A stretch of DNA of 64,000 bases from Humulus lupulus (taxonomy: Eukaryota > Streptophyta > Magnoliopsida > Rosales > Cannabaceae). The stretch covers positions 64,960,643-65,024,642 of the forward strand of contig NC_084799.1 of assembly GCF_963169125.1 (NCBI RefSeq), given 5' to 3'. The notes beneath the pieces were generated by a model. That model was not told the DNA's origin, did no database searches, and was given only the letters and a program-made list of their open reading frames with translations. Position 1 is the first letter of the stretch. The number at the start of each line of letters is the position of its first letter. Positions 21,589 to 33,107 of the stretch are shown here, piece after piece. Both the position numbers and the translations under genes were made by a program.

Positions 21589-22740
21589 ACACCCCAAACT
21601 TAGCCTATTGCTCGTCCTCGAGTAATGATGACACAACAGTAAACACAATAAACAACACACAACACACAACACACCAATAACAGATGAGAGATTCAAAAGA
21701 TTCAAAATGGCCTAGCGAACATGATGCTCTCAGAAAAATGGAATTAAGTGGAATAGAGAAATGTTTCTGCCTTAACCGTATATGCTGCCCTTTCAATTTT
21801 AGCTCACTGGATATCACTAATATCTCCTCAAAGTCACCTAATCAATAGTGTATACAATTGCATCCCACCTAACCTTGAATTTCTCTACAATTACCCTTTG
21901 ATTATTTTTTTCATTCATTAAAGCTCCATAAGTTGCATTAGTGCATTCCTCTCCACTAATGTAGTCTAAACTTATCCCCTTGATCAATAGGAATTTACTA
22001 AGCTTGTAATGTAAGGCTTGGGCTAGGGTATGGTAAATGATATATTTTACTAGCTTAAACCTAACCACCTCACTTGTCAAAAACCAAACCTCTCCTTCAT
22101 TATTTATCTCTCTTGACTCACTTCCCTATAATTAATTCTACTCACTAAGACATGTGGTTGTAATCTATTTCTCTTGCTATTTTTATTCCTATCTCTCTTC
22201 CTTTTTGTTTTCGTTTTTTTTTTCTATATTTTTTTTTCTTCTTTGCTTTTTTGATTTTTTTTGATTTTTTTTTGATTTTTTTTTCTATTTCGTTTACTAC
22301 ACAGATTCAACACAAGGGAGATACAATTACATGATATATAGCAAGAGAAAATGCAAATAAATAATGGCATACCTTGTGAGCAAATTCCCCACCCCAAACT
22401 TACAACCCAACATTGTCCCCAATGTGGCTAAAATAGCAATCAAGAATTAGCTCGCCACAAGCTACACTCACCACACTCACCCCAAACTTAGTGTGAAAAT
22501 TAAGTTTTGACAAGTGATAGCAATCAAGTTGGGACATATATGGAAAATGTAATATAGGGGTAATGGGTATGTATGATCGGGTTAAACACAAGAATAGGCT
22601 AATCGGCTCAAAAATGGGTGACTAAGGGAAAAATATGCTTATAAGGAAGGCTAGAAAGGCTTAAACGTCCAAAGATGGCCTAAATCATGTCTTAGGGATA
22701 AGTCTAGCTAGGATTTCGCCTCACCAATACCCAACTTTTT
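21589..22740 (-). other. Minus-strand Athila-type 3' untranslated region
   Basis: Read on the minus strand it ends in a polypurine tract at the LTR. Further tract-like copies are near 22389 and 22479. It carries the acattggggacaatgt inverted repeat (22425-22410), and its order parallels 17600-18864 of the outer Athila. Runs of T interrupted by g and c at 22200-22290 are low complexity. I see no gene here. Confidence 0.75.
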
Positions 22741-22900
22741 AAAGATTGACATAGGCATAAGGTTAATGCTAGCGCCCAAATCGCATAATGCTCTTCCAAC
22801 ATCTCTACCTCCAATAGAACACGGAATCGTGAAACTGCCAGGATCTTTTAACTTAGGAGGGATCTTGCTTTTCAACATCGCGCTACATCCTTCTGTTGAA
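22741..22900 (-). pseudogene. Protease fragment of Athila-type pol, minus strand
   Basis: On the minus strand it reads as the region leading into the protease: [12 protein letters not shown], then [19 protein letters not shown], then [10 protein letters not shown]. It corresponds to 11870-12060 of the outer element and ends where GEAK meets 3' untranslated sequence. Read on the plus strand it gives a false 45-residue N-terminal extension to the pol that follows. Confidence 0.85.
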
Positions 22901-25822
22901 GAGCCACCCCAGCTAGAGTTAAAGCCACTGCCTAGTCATTTAAAGTATGTGTACTTGGGCGACAATGATACTTTGCCTGTAATAATTTCAAGCTGTCTGG
23001 AGTCTGTTGCTGAGGAGTCATTGCTGAGATTACTGAAGCAGCATCAAAGGGCAATTGGATGGACAATGGCTGATATTCAAGGGATTAGTCCAACATTGTG
23101 TATGCACAAGATCTTGCTGGAAGCTGATTGTACTCACTCTGTGGAGCAGCAAAGGAGGTTGAATCCAGTGATGAAGGACGTGGTTATAAAAGAGGTCATT
23201 AAGTGGCTTGATTATGGGATAATCTATCCGATTTCCGATAGCACTTGGGTTAGTCCTGTCCAATGTGTTCCGAAGAAGGGGGGTGTTACAGTAGTTACAA
23301 ATGACAACAACGAACTTATTCCTACTCGCACAGTTACTGGGTGGCGGGTTTGTATGGATTATAGAAAACTGAACAAAGCCACTAGAAAGGATCATTTCCC
23401 TTTGCCCTTCATCGACCAAATGTTGGACCGCTTGGCGGGTAAGGAGTTCTTTTGTTTTCTTGACGGGTACTCTGGGTATAATCAGATATCTATCGCGCCT
23501 GAAGACCAAGAGAAGACTACTTTCACCTGCCCATACGTCACATTCGCTTTTAGGAGGATGCCCTTTGGGTTATGTAATGCACCAGCCACATTTCAGCGGT
23601 GCATGATGGCTATTTTCTCGGATATGGCTGAGAGTATCTTGGAGATATTCATGGACGATTTCTCAATCTATGGGGATTCTTTTGAAGTTTTCTTGGAGAA
23701 CTTAGAAAAGGTCTTAAAGAGGTGTGAAGAAACCCATCTAGTGTTGAACTGGGAAAAATGCCATTTCATGGTGCAAGAGGGCATTGTATTGGGGCATAAA
23801 GTGTCTAGCAAGGGGATAGAGGTTGACAAAGCTAAACTGAAAGTTATTGAGAAACTACCAGCCCCTACCACAGTAAAAGGAATTAGAAGTTTCCTTGGCC
23901 ATGCTGGCTTTTACAAGCGTTTTATAAAGGATTTTTCAAAGGTGTCCAAACCCTTATGCAGCTTGCTGGAGAAAAATAGGCCTTTTGAGTTTACTGATGA
24001 ATGTCAAGAGGCATTTTTGAGATTGAAGTCAGCCCTTGTTACAGCACCAGTGATCACAGCACCCGACTGGTCATTACCTTTTGAACTTATGTGTGACGCC
24101 AGTGACTTCGCGATTGGAGCTGTTCTTGGCCAGCAGAAGAACAAAATTTTTCATAATATTTACTATGCAAGCAAAACATTGGTGGATGCCCAGATTAATT
24201 ACACTACAACTGAAAAAGAGCTGCTGGCCGTGATTTTTGCCTTTGAAAAATTTCGATCCTATCTTGTGGTGACTAAGGTTATTGCGTACACGGACCACTC
24301 TGCTATCAAGTATTTGATAGCCAAAAAGGATTCTAAACCGAGGCTTATACGTTGGGTTCTATTGCTACAAGAATTCGATTTAGAAATCCGAGATAGGAAA
24401 GGCACTGAAAATCAAGTAGCGGACCATTTATCAAGGCTGGAAACTCATAATAACAGCAGCAAATCAGAGGCAGAATTGCAGATTCAAGACTCCTTTCCTG
24501 ATGAACAATTACTAGTTGTGGAACAAGAGCAGGTACCATGGTATGCAGACATTGTAAAATTTTTAGTTGGGGGCGTTCATCCACCATATTTCAACAAACA
24601 GCAGCTAAAAAGATTCTTACATGATGCCAGATTTTATTTCTGGGATGAGCCATACCTGTATAAGCAATGTCCAGACCATATAATGAGAAGATGTGTCTCA
24701 GCAAATGAAGTTTCTAGCATCCTAGAACACTTCCATTCAGCTCCTTATGGCGGTCATTTTGGTGGGCAACGCACCGCTGCCAAAGTATTTCAGTCAGGGT
24801 ACTATTGGCCTTCTATCTTTAAGGATGCTCACGATTTTGTTCAACGTTGTGACCGCTGCCAGCGAGTGGGTAACATCTCAGCCAGGAATGAAATGCCTCT
24901 TAATTGCATTTTGGAGGTGGAATTGTTTGACGTATGGGGCATTGACTTCATGGGGCCTTTCCCTCAATCTTTTGGGAACCTCTACATTTTAGTGGCTGTG
25001 GAGTATGTATCGAAATGGGTGGAGGCAGTAGCTAGTCCAACGAATGATGCCAAAGTGGTAATGAAATTCCTGCATACATTTTTTTTTACACGATTTGGGA
25101 CGCCAAGAGCACTAATTAGTGACGAGGGGACGCACTTTGTCAACAAAGTCTTGGCTGCCTTATTAGCTAAGTACAGTGTAAAGCATAAAATAGCCACTGC
25201 ATATCACCCACAGACCAACGGGCAAGCAGAGATTTCGAACAGAGAAATTAAGGGAATTCTTGAAAAAGTGGTGCATCCCAGCAGGAAGGATTGGTCCCAG
25301 CGATTAGATGATGCACTCTGGGCTTACCGTACAGCTCTTAAAACTCCTTTAGGCATGTCTCCTTATTGCCTAGTTTATGGGAAGGCGTGTCGTCTTCCTG
25401 TAGAATTAGAGCATAAGGCATTTTGGGCGTTGAAGAAGTTAAATTTGGATCTTGTAGTTGCTGGAGAAGCAAGAAAACTGCAGCTGAATGAACTGGACGA
25501 GATGCGGCTGTTTGCTTACAAAAATGCAAAGCTGTACAAAGAAAAGACGAAGAAATGGCATGACAGCAGGATCATGGAAAGAGTATTTGAGAAAAATCAG
25601 CAAGTGTTACTGTTTAACTCCAGGTTGAAGCTATTTCCTGGAAAGCTTAAGTCCCGTTGGTCTGGACCATTTACTGTGATGGAAGTGTATCCATTTGGAG
25701 CTGTCCTGGTGAAAGATGAAAAATCGGGAAGAGAATTCACGGTTAACGGACAGCGGCTGAAACGTTATTTGGGAGGAGAGGTCGATAGAGCAAAGACCTC
25801 CATCATGTTGAAGGATGCTTGA
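22901..25822 (+). pseudogene. pol: Athila-type pol: RT, RNase H and integrase intact, gag/protease missing
   Basis: It is open from 22766, but only from about 22901 ([12 protein letters not shown]) does it match pol. RT has FMDD at about 23648-23659. RNase H starts at CDASDFAIG (about 24092). Integrase has its HHCC finger near 24735-24860 and D, D and E codons at 24944, 25121 and 25229 (35 residues between the last two). The C-terminal tail is complete. One oddity is CPYVTFAF, where the outer copy has CPYGTFAF. With no gag or protease and no promoter in the right direction, it cannot act alone, although 973 codons remain uninterrupted. It lies on the strand opposite to its own LTRs. Confidence 0.92.
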
Positions 25823-26715
25823 AGGAGAAAGACTATGGGTTACCTTGCATTTCTTGTGTCACACATGGGCAACCCATGAGTGAAAGAGACAGTTGTAAAT
25901 AAATAATGTATATAACTAAGTTTGGGGTGTATTACCCCTTGAAAAAAAAAAGAAGAGAGCATAAAGAATCAGGTCAGCCAGTAGTTGGTAAAGCTGGGAA
26001 TAGGCTGAGAATGGAAGTCTGGGCAGAGGCGTTATTTTTCTGGAACGGTGGATTGCTATATCATTGCTTCAGCATTTAGCAGGGTCGCAGGGGAAGAATG
26101 TTATGCTATAGCATTGCTATATCAACTGGGACTAGGCTGACCATAGAAATCTGGGCAGAGGAACTAAATTTGGGGTGGAGAGTTGCTGCCCAGTTGCTAT
26201 AGCAACTAGTCAGCAATGCTGAGCAGCAAATCAATGAGGCTAGGTCCAAGAGAGAAGTATCGGGGTTTAACACGGGATTGCTTGGTTCGAAAAGAAAAAT
26301 CGCACGTGTTTGAAAAAAAAAAAAAGTGGAGCAAATGATTAAGGTAATGAATGGGCAATCATTAGGCACGTTTTAAATTTTTCGGACCAAGAAATGGTAT
26401 TATTTTGCCTATTTGTGGACCCAGCAGGCCTGTCGTTTTCAAAAACAAAGAAAAAGGGTTCATTTGACCCTACTAGTTTATTGGGCTACTGATATAAAGT
26501 CAACTGGGCCCCTATGACACTTAGTTGGCCCTTACACTCGGTAGGCCCAAGAAACCACCATTGACCCACAAAGTTAAACCCTACCTTACACTATCTTCCA
26601 CCCCTTCCTCACTCTCACTCCGAACCGCCGTCTGCCACCACTTCACCTCCACGCACCCAGTCGTGAACCATTGCCTCGGACCAGCTAACACCGAGCTCCA
26701 CCCCACGAACCTGAC
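25823..26715 (+). other. Spacer after the inner pol, with TTGCTATAGCAA-type palindromes
   Basis: It starts with a polypurine-tract-like taagtttggggtgt (25918). The palindromes gctatagc (26105-26112) and gttgctatagcaac (26193-26206), with related attgctatatca segments, lie between. This is the place where the outer Athila carries its GCCGCGGC array. From about 26500 a leader with CCAC/CACC-rich text precedes the ORF2 remnant; the short ORF starting at 26525 has no recognisable similarity. Confidence 0.5.
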
Positions 26716-27107
26716 AGCACGCCCACACCGACAGCCAAGAAATCACGCCCATTCCACCTTGGTCGTCTGATTGTACCAAACACACCCCAGAAAAAGCAAC
26801 CCGAGCCCCTGCCTCCCCCTCGGCATCTGCTTCTGCCCCAGTTAACGATGCCCTCTTGCAGCGGTTTACTCAGTTCGAAGTGATGCAGCAACAAATGCAT
26901 CACCGACAAGAGGAGATGTGTGGCCGTTTGCACTCCTTCTGGCAGTATGAGCAGCAGCGCGATGGCATCATGGAGCGCACCTTCAAGAAGTTAACTCCGA
27001 GAGTTGTTCCCCAATTCCCGCCATTCCCGCAGCAGATTCTTGATCCTTGGACTGTGCAATCAGCGCCTGAGCCTAATCCGGATGCTCCTAACGAGGACTC
27101 TGAGTGA
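26716..27107 (+). pseudogene. C-terminal remnant of Athila-type ORF2
   Basis: The frame is open after an in-frame TGA near 26714 down to the stop at 27105-27107. It runs from a Pro/Ala/Ser-rich stretch through NDALLQRFTQFEVMQQQ, a Gln/Arg-rich likely coiled segment, to a Pro-rich acidic tail. This resembles the Gln-rich then Pro-rich end of the ORF at 16276-17562 and occupies the same place after pol. The conserved transposon-protein domain is missing. Confidence 0.55.
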
Positions 27108-27513
27108 AGGGGGTTTCCTTATCCTGTTAACTATTTTAATTCCTGTTCTGTTTTCTGTTATTGTTGTTAGTTTTTTTTTTTATGTTATGTTTTAGACTAT
27201 GTTTTTCGTTTTCTGTTTCTGTGTGGTTCTGTTATTGTTTGTTTGTTTGAGTGTGTCATTGAGAGATTTGAAAATATATTCCTGTGGCCTAGTGTTCTGC
27301 TCAATGATGATATTTTTCCATTCGCTCCATTCATGTAACTGCCTGGCTTTATATGTTGCTTCTGCCTGTTTAATTGCTGGATATTATGGATGTTTCTCTT
27401 TAGTCTATTTTCAATAGTGTATAATGTTGTTTTCCCACCATACTTTGAATTTTTTCCAATGATTGCTGAGTATATGCTATTAGCATCTAGAATTGGTTAG
27501 TGCATTTCCTTGA
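27108..27513 (+). other. T-rich 3' untranslated remnant of the inner element
   Basis: It is non-coding and T-rich, and follows the ORF2 stop. It ends abruptly at the partial LTR at 27514, where the inverted internal segment rejoins the LTR. Confidence 0.5.
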
Positions 27514-28120
27514 GTCGTCTGCCTTCCTCTTCTCCTCTGTTTAGTACTTCCTTCTTCTCTCTTCTTTTTCTTTTTTTCTCTGTACTTTGCTTAGTGAAAA
27601 TATGCAGAATTCTTCAAATATTCCCAGTGTCCTTCCATTTCGGCTGCCTCCCTTTTTTAGGGTACTTGGTTTACCCTAATTAGTAAGTCAAAGCCAATTG
27701 TGCCCTCTTGTCCTTTGCCACACCATCCAGCTGACTCATTGTACAGCATTCTCACCACCTAGGCATCACTTATTCTTCATTAAGTCCAGCTAGAATTTGT
27801 CACGCTTCTTCACTGGTCCCTGCCGATTGCTACGTTGTGGTTGCTACAACATTGATAGAACAGCAACATGCTATTTCCATATTTGTTCCCCTTCTTGATC
27901 CAAAGTTCTCGATCACCTATTCCAGCCTCCTTTCCTGCTTAATACATACACTAAACTACATAAATCACTCAAAACTATGACAATGCAAACACGAGGACCC
28001 TAGCTACACAGACACACTAAATTCTACACAATTACACAAAATACAAACACATTACTCTTTTGTTTGGTATGAAAATTAAGTTTAAAGATATAAAAATAAC
28101 TCTAAATCTTAGAGTTATCA
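27514..28120 (-). repeat. Partial second LTR of the inner element (607 bp)
   Basis: It matches 20988-21588 with about 9-10 differences by eye. In LTR direction it keeps the first 607 bp and lacks the last 880. Its outer end is intact (tgataactct on the minus strand) and abuts the TTTAC duplication. Confidence 0.92.
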
Positions 28121-28125
28121 TTTAC

Positions 28126-28272
28126 AAAAATCAAGAATTTCAATTCATCAAATAGAACAAGAAATTAATTGACTGGTAATTGATAAATCAGTCCTTGAGG
28201 ACGATACTTGGTTTTACCATTTTATTACGAGTTTGCGACTGTGTGCACTTGCATAGCAAAAATATCGCAACA
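28126..28272 (+). repeat. Athila 3' LTR, last part
   Basis: It continues the LTR interrupted at 20102 and matches 9782-9928. It ends GCAACA before the CTCTC duplication. Confidence 0.95.
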
Positions 28273-28277
28273 CTCTC

Positions 28278-30106
28278 CAACTCATGGTAGGTCCAACTTC
28301 CCTTTCCCCTTACTTGCACCACATAGCACCCGTGAGCCAAGACCTAGCAAGAAAACTTAAACATGCTCATAAGCAGTGAATAACACGTTACCAAACCATA
28401 ATAAGCATGCCTAGCAGTAATAACCCTACTCATGCATGCATATCATTCATATAAATGACTACAGCGTCATATGGGGCCAGACACCCTAATTAAATGATTA
28501 ACTGAATTATATCGAGGCCCATTGCCCAAGTTACATGATTATTAAATCACACTGGGGGCCCACCCCTAGGATATGGAACTAATGAGTCACCCTGGGGCCC
28601 ATTTCCCTATCCTCTGTATAACTAGGATTTGAGCTGGCCCAACGTACCTAGCACTTAATTTTCTACGAACATTGGGTCAGACAAGTGTGAGATATGCTCC
28701 TGATTATATCTAACCAAAATGACCAGCACTCAGCACGCTATTGCCACCCTTAACTCATAAGTCAATGCTCTTCGACTAGCGCTTAGCGTTATTGTCATCC
28801 TTGACTCATAAGTCAAGCATTTCTCAATCAGATAATGGAGACATGCATTCATTATATAACAAATATCTGGATACAGAGCATCCAACATGCTTAATCAATC
28901 AATCACAGGCATAATCATAATCATGCACATTTACAGAGCTCAAGCCCTAATCAAATCTAATTTCAACATTCGGGCCAAGCCCTAATCATGTACATCACGT
29001 ATTGGGTGTAGTTTTCTTACCTTAGGTCCGAATGTAATGTAAAATAAGAACGACCCTCGAGCACAATGTTGATCCCGAGCCCCTAGCAATAACCTAGTCA
29101 CAACCAAGTATAGAATCCCGTCAATTACGAGTAAATAAAGGCTTTCGGGCCGAGTCCTAGCCTCCGGGACGTCGAATCCTACTAAACCGGGTAGTAGGAT
29201 CAATCCTGAGCCCTTAGGTTTGAGTTCCCACACTCAAAACCTCCCCAAGGCCCTAAATACCTTAAGCGTTGCTGCCCCAAGTTTGAGCTGCCACCCGATC
29301 AAGTGAGAGGCCCAAGGCTTCTCCTTGACTGCACTTGCGCCGCGACGCGCCATACTAGGCACTGCGACTCAAATGGCCCAAAGGCACCAGGTTCTCCCTC
29401 GACCAAAAGAGTCGTAGCGCCCCAAGAATAGGGTCGCAGCTCAACCTGCAAACTCTATTTTTTCTCCATTTTCTCATGCCAAATCCCTCCATAAGCCTAT
29501 CCAAACATAGCCAAATCCCAAAAACAAAGTTCCCAATCAACTCAGGAACCCAAAACCATCAAAACCCAAGTTTCAAACAAATTAAAAACTCATCAAAACC
29601 ATAACATCCAATCAAAGCTTAAGAACTCAAAAAATCAGAACTTAAAGCTTAGATTACCTCTAATTACGTTGTTTTCCAGCTAAATCCTTGGCTATCAAGA
29701 TTCTAATCTTCCCTAGAATTTTTATGACTCTAACCTTGCTTGAATCCGAGCCCTAAGACGCGAGTTTCCTTTGAAAATGCAACGAGTGGTAAAAAGAGAG
29801 AACGAGAGAGTTTGAACGTGTTTCTATTTCTATCAGGTTACTTAGAGCTCAAATAACCTTAAGCGAATCCCAAGGCTCAAGGTACCCAAAAATTCCTCGA
29901 GGGTAAAATTGTCAAAATTCCCAGAACTCTCTCCTAATCTCTCTAACTTCAAATATGTCCTCGATTATTCAATCCCATTACCCAATATCCCGGTAACATG
30001 CTAAATACCCCTTGACTCACCCTGAGTCAAGAATTGGTCCCGCTGTAACTTTCCCGCTAACTTGCTCCCTAGGATCGTCTCGTGTCGAGTAACCCAAATA
30101 TATATC
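28278..30106 (-). repeat. 3' LTR of Tekay-like element, central piece
   Basis: The sequence resumes after the Athila insertion and aligns with 63280 onward of the related LTR (accaca...acccgtgagccaag). It is non-coding. It contains repeated 'tgactcataagtc' segments near 28745 and 28800, also seen in the related LTR near 63780. It is interrupted at 30106 by the Tat element. Confidence 0.85.
30102..30106. repeat. Target duplication of the Tat element, left copy
   Basis: atatc here and atatc at 42233-42237, perfect. Confidence 0.95.
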
Positions 30107-30875
30107 TGCACGCCCTGATTTTCCCATGGGCTGATTAGCAAGCCGAGCTGCGACCTAACCATGATTACCTCATGATCATCCCCAGGGCCGGAGCTTCTGT
30201 CGTAATGTTGTGCCTTCTTAGCTCGAGGAAGCCCCAAGAGCTCGCCTTCACCATCCAAGACCGGGGCAGGGATTCTGAAGGCCGAAGACCGAGCTAAGTA
30301 TGAAGCTCCTAGTACGAGCTAGATATGGAGGCTGTGACCCTTTTTGTGAAGTCAACACACGCAAGGTAAACGTGCATATATCAGGCATCACGTGTCTGAT
30401 ATCCCCCTGACTTCTCGGACACGCAGCAGGAACGTGTGTATTCAGGCACCCGCGACTGGGTTGGGCCGTGCGGCCCATTACCTCCTTACCTATCGATTTG
30501 ACCACACTTCTGTGTCAAGTTTAGGAATTAATCATGAATGTCACAGAATTGATACGACAAGTAAGAAGGTCACGGGATGACCTTCTTACCAACTTCCTGG
30601 TGCCTTCTCCTATAAATATGGAGACCCTGGGAGTTGATAGGGGTTGGAAAAAAATAATCTCTTGTAAGAAATACTCTGTTATCAAATACCCAGTATATAT
30701 CAATAATATTGACTAGTGGAGTAGAAGGATTTTAACTTTTGAACCACTTAAAAAAACATGTCTTGAGTCACCTCTTTCATCCTCTAAGATCATATATCTG
30801 TTTCGGTTCTACATTTGGCACTAATCCCTTTCTCTTCTTCTCTTAATTACCTGTTGGCGAAGAACCGCGTCAACA
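30107..30875 (+). repeat. Tat 5' LTR (769 bp)
   Basis: It starts TGCACGCCC and ends GTCAACA. A TATA box tataaata is at 30611-30618, giving a U3 of about 0.5 kb. Confidence 0.96.
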
Positions 30876-30897
30876 GTTTTGTGCTTTCATTGAGAGG
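30876..30897 (+). other. Presumed Tat primer-binding segment
   Basis: gttttgtgctttcattgaga directly follows the LTR and is conserved in the minus-strand element at 1448-1428. I could not assign the primer tRNA. Confidence 0.5.
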
Positions 30898-30930
30898 TTT
30901 TTCGATTAGTGCCGCTGCAAACATCCAACT

Positions 30931-33107
30931 ATGGTGACTACTTGGTCCAGGCACGGCAACGAAACAGAACATCATGATGGGCAAGAGGCTCATCATACTA
31001 CCATCCCTGATGAACAAGTTCCTGAAGTCCAGCAGCGGCCAGGAAAACAGCCGGTGGGCCAAGATGATATCGGTAGTTCGGCGCCTCGGCCACCTAATCC
31101 GAACCCATGTTATTATACTGCGGTGGAGATGGAGAATGCTCAACTGAGGATCCAGTTAGCAACAGCTAGCCAGCAAATCCAGGATATCCTGGCCCGATTA
31201 CCCCCTCTCACAACCGGCGTTAACGTCGGAGAGAGGCAAGGCGAGGCTCCTAAGTCTCGCTGGGGTAACCAGTCCAGGCATAGCCATTCGGATAGACTTC
31301 CGGCAGCCAACTCCACCCCTTCATCACACCATCGAGAGGCAAACTTCGAGGAAATGCCTAGGACCGGACAACAGCAATACAGCCGTTCGGTCAGGACATC
31401 AACTCCTAGCTCTCAGCCATCCTCGAGGACGCCCAGGAGAGCTCGAGGAAATTCCCGAAGGAGATCCGGGGAGGGCCTGCGAAGTCAGCCCATCCCCGAC
31501 GACCATTCTGCGCCTCGTCCAGATCGCCCGGCGTGGGACCAGCAGGTTGGCAGGGCCGAAAGGCCCCCACCAAACTTGATCCGTCTAGACGGAACTAGGA
31601 TCGCCTCCCCAGTAAGGCATCCTCCATCTCTGATCAGATATCCGTCTCCTCGTCGGCCCGTTCGGGACATCCCAGCCTATGGGAGTAGTAGGAGAAACCC
31701 GCCATCAGCTGGACTTTCCCGGCGTAGCAGGGCGCCATGGGAAAGCTCAGGTCGTCAACACCAAAGGTGGACTCCAAGCCTATCCAGTAGGAGCCACTGG
31801 ACCGGCAGTCACCGGAGTGATCTCTCTGGGGGAGACCTGCGTCAGAGTTAAGTTCGGCAGAAAGTCACCAAACCACCCAGGGAGGTGACCTGCGAGATCG
31901 CCTCAACTCTCATAGAGAGGACCGAGCTGGAGATGGTGGCCAGGCTCGCTCAGGGGGGGCCCTGTCCGAAGTACGTAACGGGGGGAATGTCCCAAATAAC
32001 CTATCTCAAGATAGGAGGGGCAATAACCTACCAAATGTGTACAATGGATCCGGAGCTGTCGAACAGCCCCGGAATAACCAAGGACATCAGGACCAAACCC
32101 TCGAGCGCCTGACTCAGATGGAGGAGCTGATGAGGAAGCTCCTATCAGAAAAATAAAAAGACGAATATGATTCAGGGGACGAGATGGAACTCTTCGCCCC
32201 CAATATAGTAGCGACGACATACCCATCTGGTTTCCGTATGCCTCACTTGTCAAAGTTCAACGGGGACGGAGACCCGTCAGACCATTTAGGGATGTTCAAC
32301 ACCCTAATGATGGCCCATAACATTGGCCCGGAGCTGCGATGCTTAATCTTCCCTTCCACATTGACTGGACCTTCCAGACAGTGGTTCAAGAAAAGTAAAA
32401 GACAGTCAATTAGTTCCTGGAAGACCTTCTCAGCCGACTTCAAAAGGGCATTCCGAGCCTCCCAGGCCGCCCGTGTTCAGGCCGACTCGTTGGCTAGCGT
32501 GAGACAGCAGCCTGGTGAGACTTTGAAGGCCTACCTGAGTAGATTCGCGAACGCCGCTGCTCGGGCTAGAGACGTGGATCATTGCTCCAAGCTCATGGCC
32601 ATGAGAACCGGAATCCTTGTCGGAAGAGACCTATGGAAGGATATACAGAGGATGGGAGTCAGCTCGGTCAACGAATTCTTTAATAGGGCCCAAGAATGGA
32701 TAAACCTGGAAGAAGCCGAAGCCTCAGCTGTGGGAACCAGCCAGGTTCCTGATCAGCCCGTTGGAGTAGGGACGGAGGTCGTGGCAGCAACCCCAGACGT
32801 CACGCAGAATAACCAGCCCGGTGGAGGCAAAAGAAAGGGAAATGGCGAAAATAGTCAGCATGGTCAAAAGAAGAATAAGTCCGTAGACAGGTTTAAGCCC
32901 GTTTTCACGACTTATACCGAGCTCACCCAGTCTAGGGAGAGTATCTTCTTGGCCAACTCCACTCGGGTCCCCTGGAAGAGGCCGGAGCCATTGAAGCACC
33001 ACAAGGGAAAGAGAGACGCTTCCAAATTTTGCCGTTTTCATAACGACGTGGGCCACAATACCGACGATTGTAGGCATCTTAAAGACGAGATTGAGACTCT
33101 CATCTGA
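30931..33107 (+). pseudogene. gag: Tat gag, frameshifted
   Basis: ATG at 30931. The first 306 codons (Pro/Arg/Ser-rich, with QRPGKQP) end at 31851. The conserved gag domain is in a second frame from 32184 (HLSKFNGDGDPSDH, ELRCLIFPSTLTGPSRQWF) to a TGA at 33105-33107, so there is at least one frameshift between about 31700 and 32180. A CRFHNDVGHNTDDC zinc-binding motif of the Tat type lies near 33030-33072. The reading frame continues past the TGA toward protease. Confidence 0.88.

Larger units (their letters stand above)
20103..28120 (-). mobile_element. Rearranged Athila-type element with inverted internal region
   Basis: It is bounded by TG...CA and perfect TTTAC duplications. The left LTR (20103-21588) and partial right LTR (27514-28120) are in the same direction and start tgataactct on the minus strand. 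Next to the left LTR, 21589-22740 is an Athila 3' untranslated region on the minus strand, joined to a minus-strand protease piece (22741-22900). Then 22901-27513 is in the opposite direction: pol RT to integrase on the plus strand, a spacer and the end of ORF2. Gag and most of the protease are absent. No simple inversion restores the normal order, so I infer template switching, self-integration or multi-step recombination. The strand given is that of the LTRs. Confidence 0.85.
8539..28272 (+). mobile_element. Athila-type Ty3/Gypsy retrotransposon
   Basis: The 5' LTR is 8539-9928. The primer-binding site is 9935-9952 (tggcgccgttgccaggga, the form typical of Athila). gag-pol is 10069-15465, a second ORF 16276-17562, the polypurine tract 18850-18862. 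The 3' LTR is 18865-20102 plus 28126-28272, broken by a second insertion at 20103-28120. Target duplications are perfect CTCTC. Without the insert the element is about 11.7 kb, normal for Athila. The LTRs differ at about 24 positions by eye (about 1.7%), many at CpG sites. gag-pol has one nonsense codon and ORF2 has two, so this copy was nearly complete until recently. Confidence 0.95.

Noticed and set aside
22766..22900. N-terminal extension of the inner pol ORF
   Set aside because: These 45 codons are the antisense of a protease fragment; the open frame across the junction is accidental.
26525..26770. 81-codon ORF after the inner pol
   Set aside because: No similarity and low-complexity Pro/Thr/His text; more likely the leader of the ORF2 remnant.
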